DNA of 64,000 nucleotides from Synaphobranchus kaupii (GCA_029718625.1 CM056385.1:27297380-27361379), one strand, 5' to 3'. Positions 1-26,819 are shown, counted from the stretch's first letter. A program made the numbers and translations. The notes: a model not told the origin generated them from the letters alone.

Positions 1-240
1 TTAGAAATTATAGAACCTTTTGTACATAGTCCCCCCCCCCGATTTTTGGGCATCAGAAACTGTTGGACAGTTTAACATAATGTAGAATAAAGTAATCATT
101 TTTTATATTTGGTCGCATATCCTTTGCATACCATGAATTCCTGATGTATGTGACCCAACAATATCAAAAGACTCTTAATATCTTATTTTCTGGTTCTCTT
201 ACTCTTGGCTGTGAACTCTGCCTCTGAATGCAGTCTGGTT
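1..240. repeat. Interspersed repeat R1, partial copy cut by the window edge
   Basis: This stretch matches the left arm of the hairpin element at 51421-52305. Shared landmarks in order are a 'ccttttgtacatagtccccc' block, 'tttttgggcatca', 'tcctttgcat', 'gtgacccaaca' and 'tcttattttctgg'. An inverted half copy lies at about 38402-38716. It is therefore a dispersed repeat, probably a non-autonomous DNA transposon. Its left end is outside the window. Confidence 0.6.
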
Positions 241-2121
241 GAGTTAAGGTAAAGACCCCTGCTGCTCCCTGATTCAATGTATCACTATTATGTCTTATTT
301 TTAGTTAATGTAATTTATTTACTTCCCCTAAATTGATTGTATTTCCTGTTATTTGTAATTTAAACACCCTCCCTAATCAGGCAGTGGGTTTATTGACGTG
401 TCGCAGATTAACTGTGTTGCCTGTTCCACAACTGTCTTGAGGGAAAGTTTGATAAATGAGAATTGATATTAACATTTGTTCATCTCCCTTGTTGTAAGTC
501 GTTACTCTTGGATACAATTACAGTTCAACTTATCGAACAAGAACAAAAAAACGTTTGTGCCCTCTAAACAACCTTGAGCAGGGAAACTGTGTAGACCTAT
601 TCCAACACTGGTTCGATTTATTTTAAATTTCACTCCACAAAAACCACTCAGATTTTTTACCCCCTGCACATATGGTTTCCTCTGGCCTGCTGAATTTGCA
701 TGCTGCAGTTGCCTGCTTGATTTTCTAAATCCCCTGAAGCAAACAAAATGTTAGCTACACATTGTGTAGCCTACTGTAGTCTATATGACCAAAATAAAAA
801 AAACAAAAAACAAAACAATGCCAAGAGGTTTAGAGGAACGGCAACAAATGACTGGGAGATTAAGTTATCTGACCATTAAATGTGACACAAGGCATCTCAT
901 TTTCTGAAAATATTCTGTTCTCAGTGTTAAAAAGGAATACAAAATGTCCCATTAAAATTCCGTTTCAAGGTCCAACTGAGGCTCATAGAGGATGAATAGT
1001 CTCAAATTATAAATAAATCAGTCATTTTAACAGCAGGATATAGGCTTTTTTTTAACTGTAAATGGCCAGCTAAGGAAATATCAATCTAATAAAGTTATCA
1101 TATGTCCATTTTAATGTGATAGCACTGCTCAGTAGCTGGCAGTTGTTATGTTAGCTGTTTGTGTATATGTGTGTATGTGAATATAATATTCACATGTGCT
1201 TGCATTCAGTGCGTGAGTTATGCATGTGCATTATATAAGTGTATTGTGTGCTTTCGTTTTGGTGTGTGATTTCTGTATGTGTATTTGTGTGCATACATGT
1301 TTCTTTAATGTGTGCGTGTGCGTGTGTGTGAGAGTGAGTGTGAAATGGTGTAAGTGGCCTTAGACCGAATGCATCCCATGGTTTTAGCATTACATGACTG
1401 GATTTGTCTGGAGTTACAGTCATGCACTTATATATTTTGCCACTTTAATCTCAACCTTTCAAATGTTCATCCGGGATTTGCTAAAATATCTACTAACCCT
1501 CTTCAAGAGGGATACGCTCCGCCCCGTAAATGGAGGGTAGGTTTAGGAATGTTCATCTTGCTCCTAAGGCGGCTCGACAGAGAGCAGTCGGGCCGCGGTG
1601 AATTCCAGCGTTGGCTCGAGGGCCCTTTTCATTAGTAGCTCCTTCGCGGCGCGCTCTCCGCAAAACAAATTTGTCTGATTAGCTGAGAAAAGCTCTTCCT
1701 GAGACGGCACCACTTGATTCCGAACGCTTTGTCAGGGGGGATGTACTTACCGGTGGAAATGGCGGCGCCGGTAGCCCATTTTCCCAAATCGAATGAAGAT
1801 CGGGATCATTTTATTTTTCCTTCTAATGCGTGCGTGGGGCCTCGGCGCTCCCGTTTCTTAAATGCGAAAAGCGCAAAACGCGAGGCTGCGGCCGACCCGC
1901 TGGAAAAAAGGCTTTTTAAAAAGATGAGCGCATATTGGAAAGTGCCGGCGGCGATGCCAATTAACGAACTTTCAACCCACGCTTCCATAGAATAGCCAAG
2001 CGGAGGTTACTCCAGGCGAGTGGTTTGTCTGCGGTTCCTCACGATAGGAAAACAACAGAATGTTCACCAGAGCGCGAATAAAAATAGGGAATTAATGAGG
2101 TGTTGAATGCTGGGGCCTCTA
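241..2121. other. Intergenic stretch, no gene seen
   Basis: AT-rich sequence with short poly-A runs and a degenerate TG-rich stretch (about 1160-1345) that creates false open frames. A GC-richer, CpG-containing patch lies at about 1550-1990. No frame there resembles a known protein. It could be regulatory, but I see nothing specific. Confidence 0.5.
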
Positions 2122-2946
2122 TAGAGTACTCAAGTGAGTACGTCAGTCGTGGGCGGAGTCTGGTTTCGGAAGTAAATTCCCTATGGAAGAATAGAATGTG
2201 CTTCGGAGACTATCGACTATTTCTTGAAATCTGATTTATAGAATGAGCCGAAACGTTCCTGGATTAGCCTGTGTCGTACAAGGATATAGACCATATATCG
2301 CATGTTCCAATTTGTATTTTTGAAAGTAATGCATTAATCATTGTAGTTCGACTTGTAGTCCACTTTAACGGACTGCATATCCAGTACTGCAACGCACGGG
2401 TGGTTCTTGACCAATAAGATATCATCATCTCGTCTGTCTGGACACTCTTGGGCAGATGGGAGTGCTGCAGCTGAAGATGAGCTAACGTTAGCTTGCTAAG
2501 TAGAGAAGCCCGCCCGACAAGGTCAGAAACTGCGCTACGGTTAACCACATAAAGCAATTCTAGCTTTTAGTCTTTCAAGCTAGCTAGCTAACGTTAGAAA
2601 AAAAGTGTTTAAAAACGGAGCTGTGTGCTACTGCTGGCTAACGTTATATGACAACGTCGGAAGACAAGGCTGCACATTCATAGGGAATTATGGGACATCG
2701 AGTTTTTAAACAGTTCCTGCGCTGATATAATCACAAGAAAATACTGAAACGTAAAATATACTTGAAGCTGGTCCAGAAAAATGACATAGTTTGCGAACGG
2801 GCGTTATATTGAACAATCCGGGAAATTGACGGTAAGATATAACCAGTAGAAATGGTTTAAAAGTAAGCTTTAGTTAAAGTCTATGCTCTAAATTAATGGG
2901 GAATTTACTTCCGAAACCAGCGTGACGCAGTCACTTCAGTACTCTA
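2122..2946. mobile_element. Non-autonomous DNA transposon (MITE-like) with inverted ends
   Basis: The left end (from 2122, TAGAGTACTCAAGTGAGTACG) and the reverse complement of the right end (from 2946, TAGAGTACTGAAGTGACTGCG) match. After a short gap they match again through TGGTTTCGGAAGTAAATTCCC. Both ends are flanked by TA, so a TA target duplication is possible. The interior holds TAACGTTAGC/GCTAACGTTA motifs often seen in fish elements and has no credible coding region. Superfamily not determined. Confidence 0.65.
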
Positions 2947-3363
2947 TACTGGCTGGATGGCAATGCTACAGAGAGACTGGGAACAAAGAGGTAACATATA
3001 AACAGATATTTTATTTATAACAGTAAATGCAAGTGTTCAAAAGAAAGAGAGAGTGAAAGCAACATAATCCGTTGCAAGTGTTGTATCAGATTAAATAAAT
3101 ACCTTTGCCATTTTTGTGGCATAGGAAGAGAATTATGACGTATATATATTGTCGTGTTTTGATAGGCATGTTGACTAGAGAAATGTAATCTTTCCACAGG
3201 AGTGACATTTTGCTGGGCTGCATCTTGTGTGAATGAAAGCTTTGCTCGTTTTTTTTAAGTAGCTTAGTACTGTGGTTTAATGTGATGTTTAAATTCCATT
3301 CAGTGACTGACGCTGAATGTACGTGATTATTGACCCCAACTTATAGGTGAGTATTCTCCTATG

Positions 3364-3398
<35 letters not shown>

Positions 3399-3466
3399 TC
3401 TGTGTGTTTGTGTTTGTGTGGAGAGAGAAAAAAAGAGAGAGAGATAGAGATAGAGAGAGAGAGGAA
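3364..3466. repeat. Compound GT / GA microsatellite
   Basis: A run of about 14 TG units passes through TGTG/TTTG variants into GAGA repeats. It creates spurious open frames on both strands. Confidence 0.9.
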
Positions 3467-3602
3467 CACAATAACTGACAACACCTGCAGCTAAAAGTTA
3501 TTATATATCTTACGTCATACATATAACACTATGTGTATGCGTGTATGTGTGTGTGTTTAGCAGGTTGTTGAGTTCATTTTTATTTATTGATTATTGCTAT
3601 TG

Positions 3603-3703
3603 TTATTATTATTATTATTATTATTGTTGTTGTTGTTGTTGTTGTTAACATTTGCTTTGGCAACACAGTGCATGTCATGCCAATAAAGCATCTTGAAATT
3701 GAA

Positions 3704-3738
<35 letters not shown>
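3603..3738. repeat. ATT/GTT trinucleotide and GA dinucleotide microsatellites
   Basis: An (ATT)n-(GTT)n tract at about 3603-3647 is followed, after about 60 bases of unique sequence, by a (GA)n tract at about 3706-3737. Confidence 0.85.
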
Positions 3739-3740
<2 letters not shown>

Positions 3741-4539
3741 ATTTTTAGTAATAATTTACAAAACCTTAGAACAGGAAACATGTCCAAACCTGTGATATTC
3801 ATGCCACTCACATGTGACATTGCCCATATTATGGCAGCGATGTGTGAAAGCCATTAAGGAAAACAACATGAAAGAGAGGGAATGAAAGGAGAGAGCGACA
3901 AAGGCCAGAACTCCAATGATCATAAATGGAAATTCCCAACAGCCTTCCACGAAAATGACCTACAAATGATGCGGTACTCTTAAGCCCCTGTCTCTTCCAA
4001 GAAGGAGGCCTATAATCTCCAGCGGCTCAGTGCAATGCGTAATGATCGGCTGAGCTTGAAAGAGTTTCCCTTTGGCTTGCTCCGGGAAATTAATAAGAAT
4101 GCATTATGGCCTGCATTGATTGGTGACACTTATGCACATAAATATGGAGAGGAAGGAGGTGCTGAAAACATTAAATGGGGACATTAACAAAGAAGTGATA
4201 ATCCTATTTTTGTTATGTTTATAAATATAAGAAGACATATCCTGTTGCCTGAAATGCTGAACATAGACTTTAAGGTTGGTGGCAACACACTAAGCAAGCT
4301 TTCGAAATATTTCTTTGCGCGCCTCTTTAAACGGTGGCTTTGTCTGAATGTTCTCTTCGTCTGTTGCCCGAGGGGCCGAAACGCGAGGCCTCTGTGTCTC
4401 GTGTTTTTGAATGCTGCGGTTCGCTTAAATGTGCAAAATACTTTCAAGAGAGGATGCACTTCTGATTCAATTATTCTGTTTTGCAGGTAGGCCTCAAACT
4501 CAAAGCTGAATCTAAATCCAGTTTAAAGTAAAAAGCCTC
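3739..4539. other. Intergenic stretch, no gene seen
   Basis: Mixed-composition sequence without a coding frame I can support. Short overlapping frames on both strands (about 4184-4490) look like no known family. Confidence 0.4.
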
Positions 4540-5330
4540 GAACATGTTCTTCATTGCTGCTTCCGCCCTCCTTCGGATAGCGGCAGCGGGCTTGCTGGGA
4601 TTTACGACGGGTTCCTGTCGTTTGTGTCAGACTCGCTCTTCGAGCGATACGGCCAGACGCCGCAGTGGCGCCGGTTTTGGCATCGCCCGCTTGGTTCTGA
4701 CAGACGACTCTCCGTCGGGCCCTGTTGCGGTTGCGGTATCCTCCCGGGGTCGGCCCGCCTGCCGTCGCTCAAAGGAATGCGGGACGGCCGCCGCCCGCGT
4801 CTCCGTTCCTCTGCTCTGCGGGTTCTGACGCTGACGGACGGGAGGGGGACGCGTTTTAAATGCCGCCGGAATCTGGCCGCGTGCCGGCCGTTCGTGGTTC
4901 GCAGAGATACCCCTGTGTAAATTTCACCGGGGGGGGGGGGGTGGGGGGGGTGGGGGGCGCTGCTGGCTCCAATCATCTGCAGTCAAGGACGTCGCCGCGG
5001 GCGACTGGACGGAGAGATTGCCGTGTTTACATCCCGTCCCCCAGCCGCGGCGGCCGCTGATGACGCTTGTTTGCTTTCCCGCTTTATCTGAAAGGGCCAG
5101 ATTGGAAACGGCATTATCAGCCCCGACAATGACAGCGGGGGGAGGTCAAAGGTCGCACGGCTGCGAGTCACGGTCGGCCACGGCGGCCGCCGTACCCTTT
5201 GGTGTGACGACTACCGTCAGGCCTCTGGTGTCACCCCCCGAGTCCCCCACCGTGTGGGCAGTTCTGCTTTTAATGAATACCCTTTGGAGGCGGACAAATG
5301 ACGGATCAGACGAACGGCTGCTTAATATTC
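4540..5330. other. GC- and CpG-rich island without recognised gene
   Basis: Base composition changes sharply to GC-rich with many CpG dinucleotides, including several CGGCCG/GCGGCCGC-like words and a G-rich tract at 4929-4957. Frames open by composition on both strands do not resemble proteins I know. It resembles a CpG island, either an unrecognised promoter or a GC-rich conserved non-coding block. No transcript can be assigned. Confidence 0.5.
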
Positions 5331-5741
5331 CTGTCCGCACACCAAGATGTTTATTTGTCCGCTTTTAATTTGACACCGTTTAGCCTATACATCACGGAGA
5401 TTATCTTCTTTCACAATGAACATTCAGATGAGGGATTGAGTGGCAGATGCAAGCACAGGTCCATTATCAACACAATCCGCAATCTGTCCGGTTTCCGCTC
5501 CACGTTTGTTTTCGTAATGCTCGAGTTCAGTGTCAGATTTTTTTTTTTAAAGGGAGAAAAATCCTAGGTGTACTGTCACGGGGGTCATTGTTATTGGACG
5601 CCCTGAATCCAACGTCATACATTTTGAAACGTCCTCCTGTCTTTGTGTTCTGCTCTTTCAACAAAGAAAATTGTGAATAAAATAATTGTTTTAAAAAATA
5701 TCACCTTCTGCATTTAGCGATCTAAAATAGGTCTTTTAAAT

Positions 5742-6484
5742 CAGGGGTTCTCAATCCTGGTCCTGGGGGACCCCTGTGTATGCTGGTTTTCGTTGCAACC
5801 GCAGTTGCAATCCCAGAATTTTAAGAAGCTGTTAATTTTTCTTAATTAGGTGCTTTTCATGTTTGGAGGAATTATTCGCCCACTTAAGACACATTATGTC
5901 AGAAATAGCTATGCATGCCATGTAGAACAAACTCCCCATGTTCACATTGTGCTTATTGTGCTATATTGCAACAATTACATAAGAAAAGGTTACAAAATAA
6001 TGTATTTTCACTCAAATGAAAGAGTGAAGTGAATCAATAGGCTCCTAATTAGGTTGTTGAACACATGTGTTTAACTCAATTTTTTCTTTAAGCTTAAGAC
6101 AATGCAGGTTTGGCTCGTTATCATTTGCTTTGTGTTTGAATTCTTCATTATCTACGAAATGGTTAATTTTAGTGGCCATGTGTCCACACTTTCACCAATT
6201 AGGAGCCTATTGATTCAAATCAGTCTTTAAATGGATCTGTTAAATAATTTTCTTATCTTTTTTAAATAATATAGCACAATGTGAACATGGGGTGTTTATT
6301 CTACATGGCATCCATAGCTATTTCTGATATAATGTGGCTTAAGAGGGTGAATAATTCCTCCAAACATGACAAGCACCTAATTAAGAAAAATTAACAGCTT
6401 GTTAAAATTCTGGGATTGCAACTGCGGTTGCAACGAAAGCCAGCATACACAGGGGTCCCCCAGGACCAGGATTGAGAACCCCTG
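5742..6484. mobile_element. hAT-type non-autonomous transposon, copy A (743 bp)
   Basis: The ends are long inverted repeats: CAGGGGTTCTCAATCCTGGT at 5742 and its near-perfect reverse complement ending at 6484. The match continues inward for well over 100 bases. The element is flanked by a perfect 8-base duplication TTTTAAAT (5734-5741 and 6485-6492), which is the hAT signature. It encodes no transposase. A related copy is at 48175-48906. Confidence 0.9.
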
Positions 6485-6492
6485 TTTTAAAT

Positions 6493-9081
6493 GAGACGTC
6501 CACACCGGATGCGTGCGGATAATTCATAATTGCATTTTAACTTCTTACTTCGTGTGACATGAGAGTCTGCTGATGGGCTGCATGTACTATGAATAGTGCA
6601 GCCTCCCTGGGAGGCCATGTCAAGCAAAGTAGAATCTAATAAACCCGATTCATCCTTTAATCTCCTTATCCTCTTAAAGGATGCTCTGGATATTGCTCCT
6701 TATGAGACTCTAACTACTTTGACATACATTTTTTAAAAACAATTTTATCCCGTGTATTTATTTATTTATTTTTCCGAATTTGGATTTCCCGTTTGAATCA
6801 TCGCAATGTCCCTCGTCGATACACCAGAGTGCAGACCAACACCGCCGCGGTTAGCCCGGACCGTGCGGTCACTGCGCGGGAGGCCGACCGCCCTGCTCAC
6901 GCGGGTCACCGCCCTGCATGGGCCACGTACGACTGCGCACTGAGTCCATTCGGCATTTCAGCCAGACTCAGGCGGATATGGCGACACAAAACCTGCAGGC
7001 AGCGTACAGGCTCCAGTCTCTACACTGTTAGCGCTAAGGCAGGAAACAAAGAGAGACTCACGCAAATGTTACCTAGGTTACGAGTGTTATTACCACATAC
7101 TGTATACAAAATGGTTCCCAAAGTACCTGGTCCGAGATCAACTTTCCATATTATGCCATGGTGAACAGAATGTTTCCAGAATGTTACTTGTATGTATTGA
7201 ACTTATTTCATTGCTGGTGTGTAAAATAACACTGTTGTGCGATAGTGAAAAATTTAAATAGCATATGCTTATGCAACATGGGGAATAACATTATTAATAC
7301 TCTCTAATATGAATACTCATTGTATTTCGTCACCTTTGTATTTTCCCACATCTGGCTTGCAAGCAGGATGTACTGTACATGTATATCTTATAGGCTAAAC
7401 TACGGCACTGTGCTGTGATTTCCCTGAGCATTGTGGTGGTGCTGTGCGGTCTCTCCTCTCACTCTTTTCATTGGGAAATATAAAAAAAATAAAATAATAA
7501 GTGTTCATTTAAAAAGGACCTGAACCTTGTCCAGGGGTTGTAATTATGCCCTCGGCTGCTTCAAGCCACGTGTCTACGACCGTACGAGCCAGATCCTGTG
7601 AGAGAAATCAGGCTCCTGCATTTCCATAAGAAACTGATGACATCTCTCTCAGGAGTAGTAATTCTTTAAAAAAAATAAAAATAAAAATTCTATTCTGCCC
7701 TCGCCCCACTTATCGTTTTCCGGGTTTTAATGCGACCCCGTTTGCAACCTCAGAGGAACCGTGGTGAAGAATTAATCGCTGCCCCCTCGAACGGAGCCAA
7801 GCGGTGCATTATGCAAACAAGCTGTTGTTCTGCCTCCTAAAATATTCCTCCAATGGCAGAGTGTGTTATTGTACACCTGTGTGATTTGTCAGAAGAATGC
7901 CGTCGGAGGACAGAATGGCAACGCACGACATGCTTCCAGTATTTATCAGGGAACTTGGCTCACTTAGAGCATTCTGGGACAACATGGAACAGAGGAAAAT
8001 GCATGATATCCTTGTAGAATATTAATTAATTCAAGCTCAGAGCCAGGTAAAACATAATGGCTGAAATAGGACGGATGGCAATTTCCAGGGTCTCCAGCAG
8101 TTTGTAATGACTGGCAGCATCACATTTGCAATCATAATACAAATGAAAAAGATTCAACTCTCCTTCAGTCTGTAAATACACAACAGAACGATTCACACAC
8201 AACATATGAAGGATGACGACTGGGATGTTCAGTGGCATAAATATGAAGTTCAGGAAAATGGACGATATCTGAAATTTGGTAGCTGGAAAGTACTCACTGG
8301 GATGCTTGGGGGAAGAATATAATATGTTTTCAGTGCGTCCAGCAATTTGAACTAATGGAAAATATCTGACTAGAAGTATTGGTGAAAAAATGTGCAGTTC
8401 ACTGGTCTTTTTTTGATACGACACATCCCAATGGCCAAAGTCAATGGCGAAAGGAACCACATATTCCTGCTTCTGAATGTTTCAGAAGGACACGTCCAGC
8501 TCTATGTTATCTGTCCAAAGCATATTTCACTGCATATGTTAAGTTGTTTAACTTGTTGTTGGACACTACACACTGGCTAACGATACCTGGATGCTAAGAT
8601 GCTCTTGAAGAGACTGGCCAAATATATGTACACCAGACGCTAGCAAATTCAGGTTGACTAAAGCTTCATGAGGAGGCCAGAGGAGTTATTTGACGCAACC
8701 ATCTGTTGGGATGGACGTTTGAGTAATGAACTGGACAGAGGGAGAGGACTGTGGCTGTTTTAGTTGGACATTATGTTTTCTTCCACTTTCAGCCAGGGCT
8801 TGTTTTAGTGGAAACGCTTGACCGCAGCTCTTGATCGCTGCTCTTGTACGCCCAATGAGGCTGTAAGGTTCCTCACGCTGTAAAGCCTTGCTCTTCAAGT
8901 GGCTGCGAGTGCTTCGGCTCAGGCCATCATTGTGCATGCTTGGCCAATATGTTCATGTACTCTGATCAAGCTGGAACTTGAACTTCGGAGGTGGGCGGTT
9001 ATTTTTATCATCATGACAGCAGAGCGGTCCCACTGGCTTGAATTTATGCAACGCTGATTACAAATTCTGTGCTACCTTCTA
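6493..9081. other. Intergenic stretch, no gene seen
   Basis: No supported gene. A 144-codon open frame on the minus strand (8026-8460) resembles nothing I recognise and lies in AT-rich DNA next to a transposon remnant. About 7720-7960 is more balanced in composition and contains a TATGCAAAC octamer-like word, so it could be conserved non-coding DNA, but this is a guess. Confidence 0.4.
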
Positions 9082-9610
9082 CACTGCCTGGCCAAAAAAA
9101 AAGTTGCACACTCTAATATTTCGTTGGACCGCCTTTAGCTTTGATTACGGCGTGCATTCGTCGCGGCATTGTTTCGACAACCTTATGCAACGTCACAACA
9201 TTTATTTCCGTCCAGCGCTGCATTCATTTTTTGGCCGAGCTCTTGTATTGACAACGGGAGAGTTGAACCACTCCGTAAAGTCTTCTCCAGCACATCCCAA
9301 AGACTTTCAATGGGGTTAAGGTCAGGACTCTGGTGGCCAATTCATGTGTGAAAATTATTCCTCATGCTCCCTGAACCACTCTTTCACAAATTGAGCCCGA
9401 TGAATCTTGGCATTGTCGTCCTGGAATATGCCCATTGATGGGATAACCTGGTCATTCAGTACATTCAGGTACTCAGCTGACTTCATTTTATTGCTGCATA
9501 ACGTTGCTGAGCCTAGACCTGACCAATTGAAGCAACCCAGGATCATAACACTGCCTCCAGAGGCTTGTACAGTGGGCACTATGCATGACTGGTGCAACGG
9601 CCAGGCAGTG
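9082..9610 (-). mobile_element. Tc1-like transposon, internally deleted, transposase broken
   Basis: The ends are CACTGCCTGGCC at 9082 and its reverse complement GGCCAGGCAGTG ending at 9610, each flanked by TA as in Tc1/mariner elements. On the minus strand the interior encodes the C-terminal part of a Tc1 transposase. The [12 protein letters not shown] block and [10 protein letters not shown] (second catalytic aspartate) are followed by a stop. After a frame change come NWPPES and DLNPIE-like sequence (third acidic residue). The N-terminal DNA-binding half and the first catalytic aspartate are missing, so at 529 bp it is a dead deletion derivative. Confidence 0.85.
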
Positions 9611-9612
9611 TA

Positions 9613-10213
9613 TATAGAAATAAGAATTGTGCATGTAATTAAATAGAGAACTTATGAAAAAGGTTAATGAAAATACAAACCCCAGACCCCGTACCTTTAA
9701 AATAAATGTAGCCCTTCTTGCATGCAGATGATTAAATTGTTGCTATGCGCTCTGAGGAGCTTGCACAAATCACGATATCACATTTCTTAGCAAAAAAAAG
9801 GCAATTTGGAAGAACCTGTCATGGTGACCATTTTATGCTCAAGTACAAGCCAATGGGTTCAGAGATCCATATTTACTGGAAACATTGTAATGGAAATGTA
9901 CCTATGAAGAGATTTTGTTAGTGCACATGGTAGACAATAGTCCAGAAAAATAGGTTTCAGATGTGCATATGGTTGAATCTAGATTCCAGGCAGTGTTTTT
10001 CAAGCAATTTATAACTTTTGTACAGATATTCAAAAGTTGCACAGGATTGTTTGCAGTCGGGCTAGCACAGGAAATAAAAAAGGACCAAAAGTATTGGCGC
10101 ATACCCTGAGAAGATTATTAATTATGCATTCATATCACCCCAAGATACAGCAGCAGAACAATAACATTTAAGTAAAACACTTGGGAGTCCTATATTTATA
10201 AAAAAAAACAACT
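9613..10213. other. Intergenic stretch between Tc1 remnant and vstm2b 3' end
   Basis: AT-rich DNA with no supported gene. It lies just downstream of the presumed vstm2b polyadenylation site on the minus strand. Confidence 0.4.
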
Positions 10214-11023
10214 TTTATTTCACATAGTGTAGGCAACATACCAATACTTTTTATAAATGAATGTCGTACCTTGATCACCATATCTTTAATAAAAATAAAC
10301 ATTATTAAGGGTGACTAACAACAGCTATGATGAGGTGTGCCTTATTTAATCAAAATATAGAAGAAGGACATATTTGTATACATCAAGAAAATGTTTTAAA
10401 ATAAAAGAGAAGGAAACACAGGAAGCTGAACACACAGACCTACACATAGTCCCTGCTCCAGGATTGAACACGACCGAGCCTCATCTTCCATGTCTCTGGA
10501 ATGAAAAACGATATCTAACCAATCACCAGCTCATGCAAAAACAAAAAAAAACAAACAAAAAAAAATACAACAACAAAAAGAGTGTTCTTCACACAGGAAA
10601 AATTAGAACCTAAACAGTGCCTGTAAAAAAATATATAATGAAAATAGTGACAAATAAAAAAACATACTAGAAAATAAATTAATGGCAGCCATGCACAGAG
10701 CAGGGCAGACACTGGTATTTGGAAACTTGATTGATGCATCCTTTTTTTGTGGCTGTTGACTGTGTGTGCATAACAAAAGTGTGAAGCTCGTTTTCACATA
10801 TACTCCCTTATTTATTTAGATTTTTTTCATGCTTATGCAATCCATTTACATCCTTCTTAGAGACGAGTCTTCCGTTAAAGTCCCGGTCAGAAGACTGTCG
10901 GCCATTTTCAACAACTTTTCTTTGCAACGTCCCTGGTGGTGTGCCGTATGGGTATATACTATTCCCTTTGTCGTTTGGTACATTGAGTGGAAATATAGCA
11001 GGGTGATGATTGGTCGGAGTCTT
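10214..11023 (-). other. vstm2b: Probable 3' UTR of vstm2b with polyadenylation signals
   Basis: This is the sequence after the vstm2b stop codon on the minus strand. Minus-strand AATAAA hexamers occur at about 10808-10817 and at 10214-10219. The distal one would give a 3' UTR of about 0.8 kb. The A/T-rich, low-complexity content fits a 3' UTR. The end point is inferred from the hexamer only. Confidence 0.45.
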
Positions 11024-24899
<13,876 letters not shown>

Positions 24900-24937
24900 T
24901 AGATAACAAAGGACGCCGTAGAGTCCCCGTTTTTCAT

Positions 24938-26760
24938 CTCATAAATACGATAGTTAGATTAAATAACAAAGGACGATGATCATTTGACCTCTAATACTTA
25001 TCACATTGGCATTTCCATTGGGAAAAAAACGATAGAAGTGTCTTATTTTATCTTCAAAAATGTTGCGGGTACTCTCCAAAATCCAAATAACGCACTCCCA
25101 GCGCCGTAGTGCAGGCAGGAAAACAGAAATAGCTATAATCCAAAGGTGACAGGCGCAAAATCCCTCTCGCTCACAGATGCGTAGCCTATGGGCACAGCAG
25201 CCGCGTAGTTCTCTGTAGATTATGTTATTCCTTTACATCTACAGCTCCTTATTTCCCGATGTGCTTCCCGAAGTCGAAACGAAACTTATTGACGGTTGTT
25301 AGAAACCTGTACCTTTTGCTTTCCACTTCAAGGGGAAGCTCTCTCGGACTCCTCTCCAACACCCATCACCAAAACATCCCGTATGTGTCTTTCTCCCAGA
25401 AAAAAAAAGATCTGATCTGCCGTGGACGAGCGATTCCCTCGTTCTGCCCGAGACCAGGAGATCACTCGATAATTTCTGCTGGCGCGATCGGATCCTTCTG
25501 CTTCAAGCGCAAGCACATAGCAGTGAGGAGGCGCTTTGGCATTTCGCAACCAACGAACTCAGTGTATGTGTCAGTGCGTGCGTGCGTATCTCTATGTGTA
25601 TGCGTGTGTGTGTGTTTGAGAGGAGAGAGAGAGAGAGAGAGAGGGAGGAGAGAGGGAGAGAGAGAGAGACAGACTGTGTTTGCGTGTGCGCGCGCCCAAT
25701 GTGCGCAACTCTATCAGCTGCTGGACTCGCGCTGGAACCAAACCAGTCCTTTCGTCTTTCAAATCAACAAGCGGCTGATCATATGAAGAGAAATTCCACT
25801 AACTTTCAAGCCAAACACCCGAAAATATACAGAACCAAGAATCCACGTTGTTTTTCTCTTCAAAGTTCAACAAGCGACCCTTAAAGCAGCCGCGACCCTG
25901 CTGTGGGCAATCGTGTTTAATTTATTGCGAAGCACCAACAGATTAGGACATTTTTTTTCTTGTGTGTTTTAGCCATCCGGTGTTCATTCTTCGGTACTAA
26001 AACCACGGAATCTACATGTCGTATTTGCGAGCCTTTAATGTTTCATCATAGCTATTCACACATTAGTTTCGTGATTTTGAATACGAATACGAATATATTA
26101 TATACATTTTATACGTTATGAACAACATACAGTAATAGAAATATGATAATGTTTCCTTAGCCTAGTTTTTGCCCGTCTCGTTCATGCATAGCCTAATTAA
26201 CGGCGACATGGTGCATGTTCAGGTAATCCGTCTCATCATATGTAGCCTACACTGTGAAGTTTGTTAAGACCATATTTGCAGAGGCTCCATGACGCTCACG
26301 TCGTTACATCGCTCGCAAGCCACAGTACCTAGGCGATTACATGTAAGACGTTGAGTTAATTACTCCGTTAAAAAGCACATTTCGTGCACCTAAGCCAGCA
26401 AAATGAAATAAGACACAATCAATAGGCTATACAACTGTGTCTCCTGTTCGTGACAAACCCACTTCGCGAAAAAAAAACAAAGAACAAAAAAAAAACATAG
26501 ACGTGTGAGAGTGAGGTTATACAACATGTCAAATTGCCGAACACGTGTGCCACGGCGCTAATGAGGTGGCGGTGGCAGATGTGTCCCCACATTGTCACTC
26601 TGATCCAGCACCGTCAAGAGACGCCCAGTTGGTGCGGCAGACTGTTTCCCTGGCTGAATCCTAAAACGGCCTCTCCAGCCTGGGAGCCAATAAAGGCTCA
26701 CTTGTTCCCTAAAACCCACTTATTAACAGTTCAGGCACACAACGAGTACATGGGTGCAGT
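24938..26760 (-). other. Presumed 5' UTR and upstream region of vstm2b
   Basis: Upstream of the first coding exon on the minus strand. About 25080-25900 is richer in CpG than its surroundings and could hold the promoter and non-coding exon(s). A TG/GA microsatellite lies at about 25577-25672. The rest is AT-rich unique DNA. No TATA box or start site can be fixed from sequence alone. Confidence 0.4.
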
Positions 26761-26767
26761 GCAGGAC

Positions 26768-26799
<32 letters not shown>

Positions 26800-26819
26800 G
26801 GGGGGGGGGGGGGGGGGGG
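26768..26819. repeat. (GA)n tract followed by a long G homopolymer
   Basis: About 12 GA units run into GGGAG and then about 22 consecutive G. Such a run is prone to replication and sequencing slippage. Confidence 0.9.

Noticed and set aside
4602..5368. Multiple open frames of 60-124 codons on both strands
   Set aside because: They result from the lack of stop codons in GC-rich DNA; none resembles a protein family and they overlap in all frames.
8026..8460. 144-codon minus-strand open frame
   Set aside because: No recognisable domain, AT-rich context, beside transposon debris and no splice or promoter context. Kept only as an unexplained open frame.
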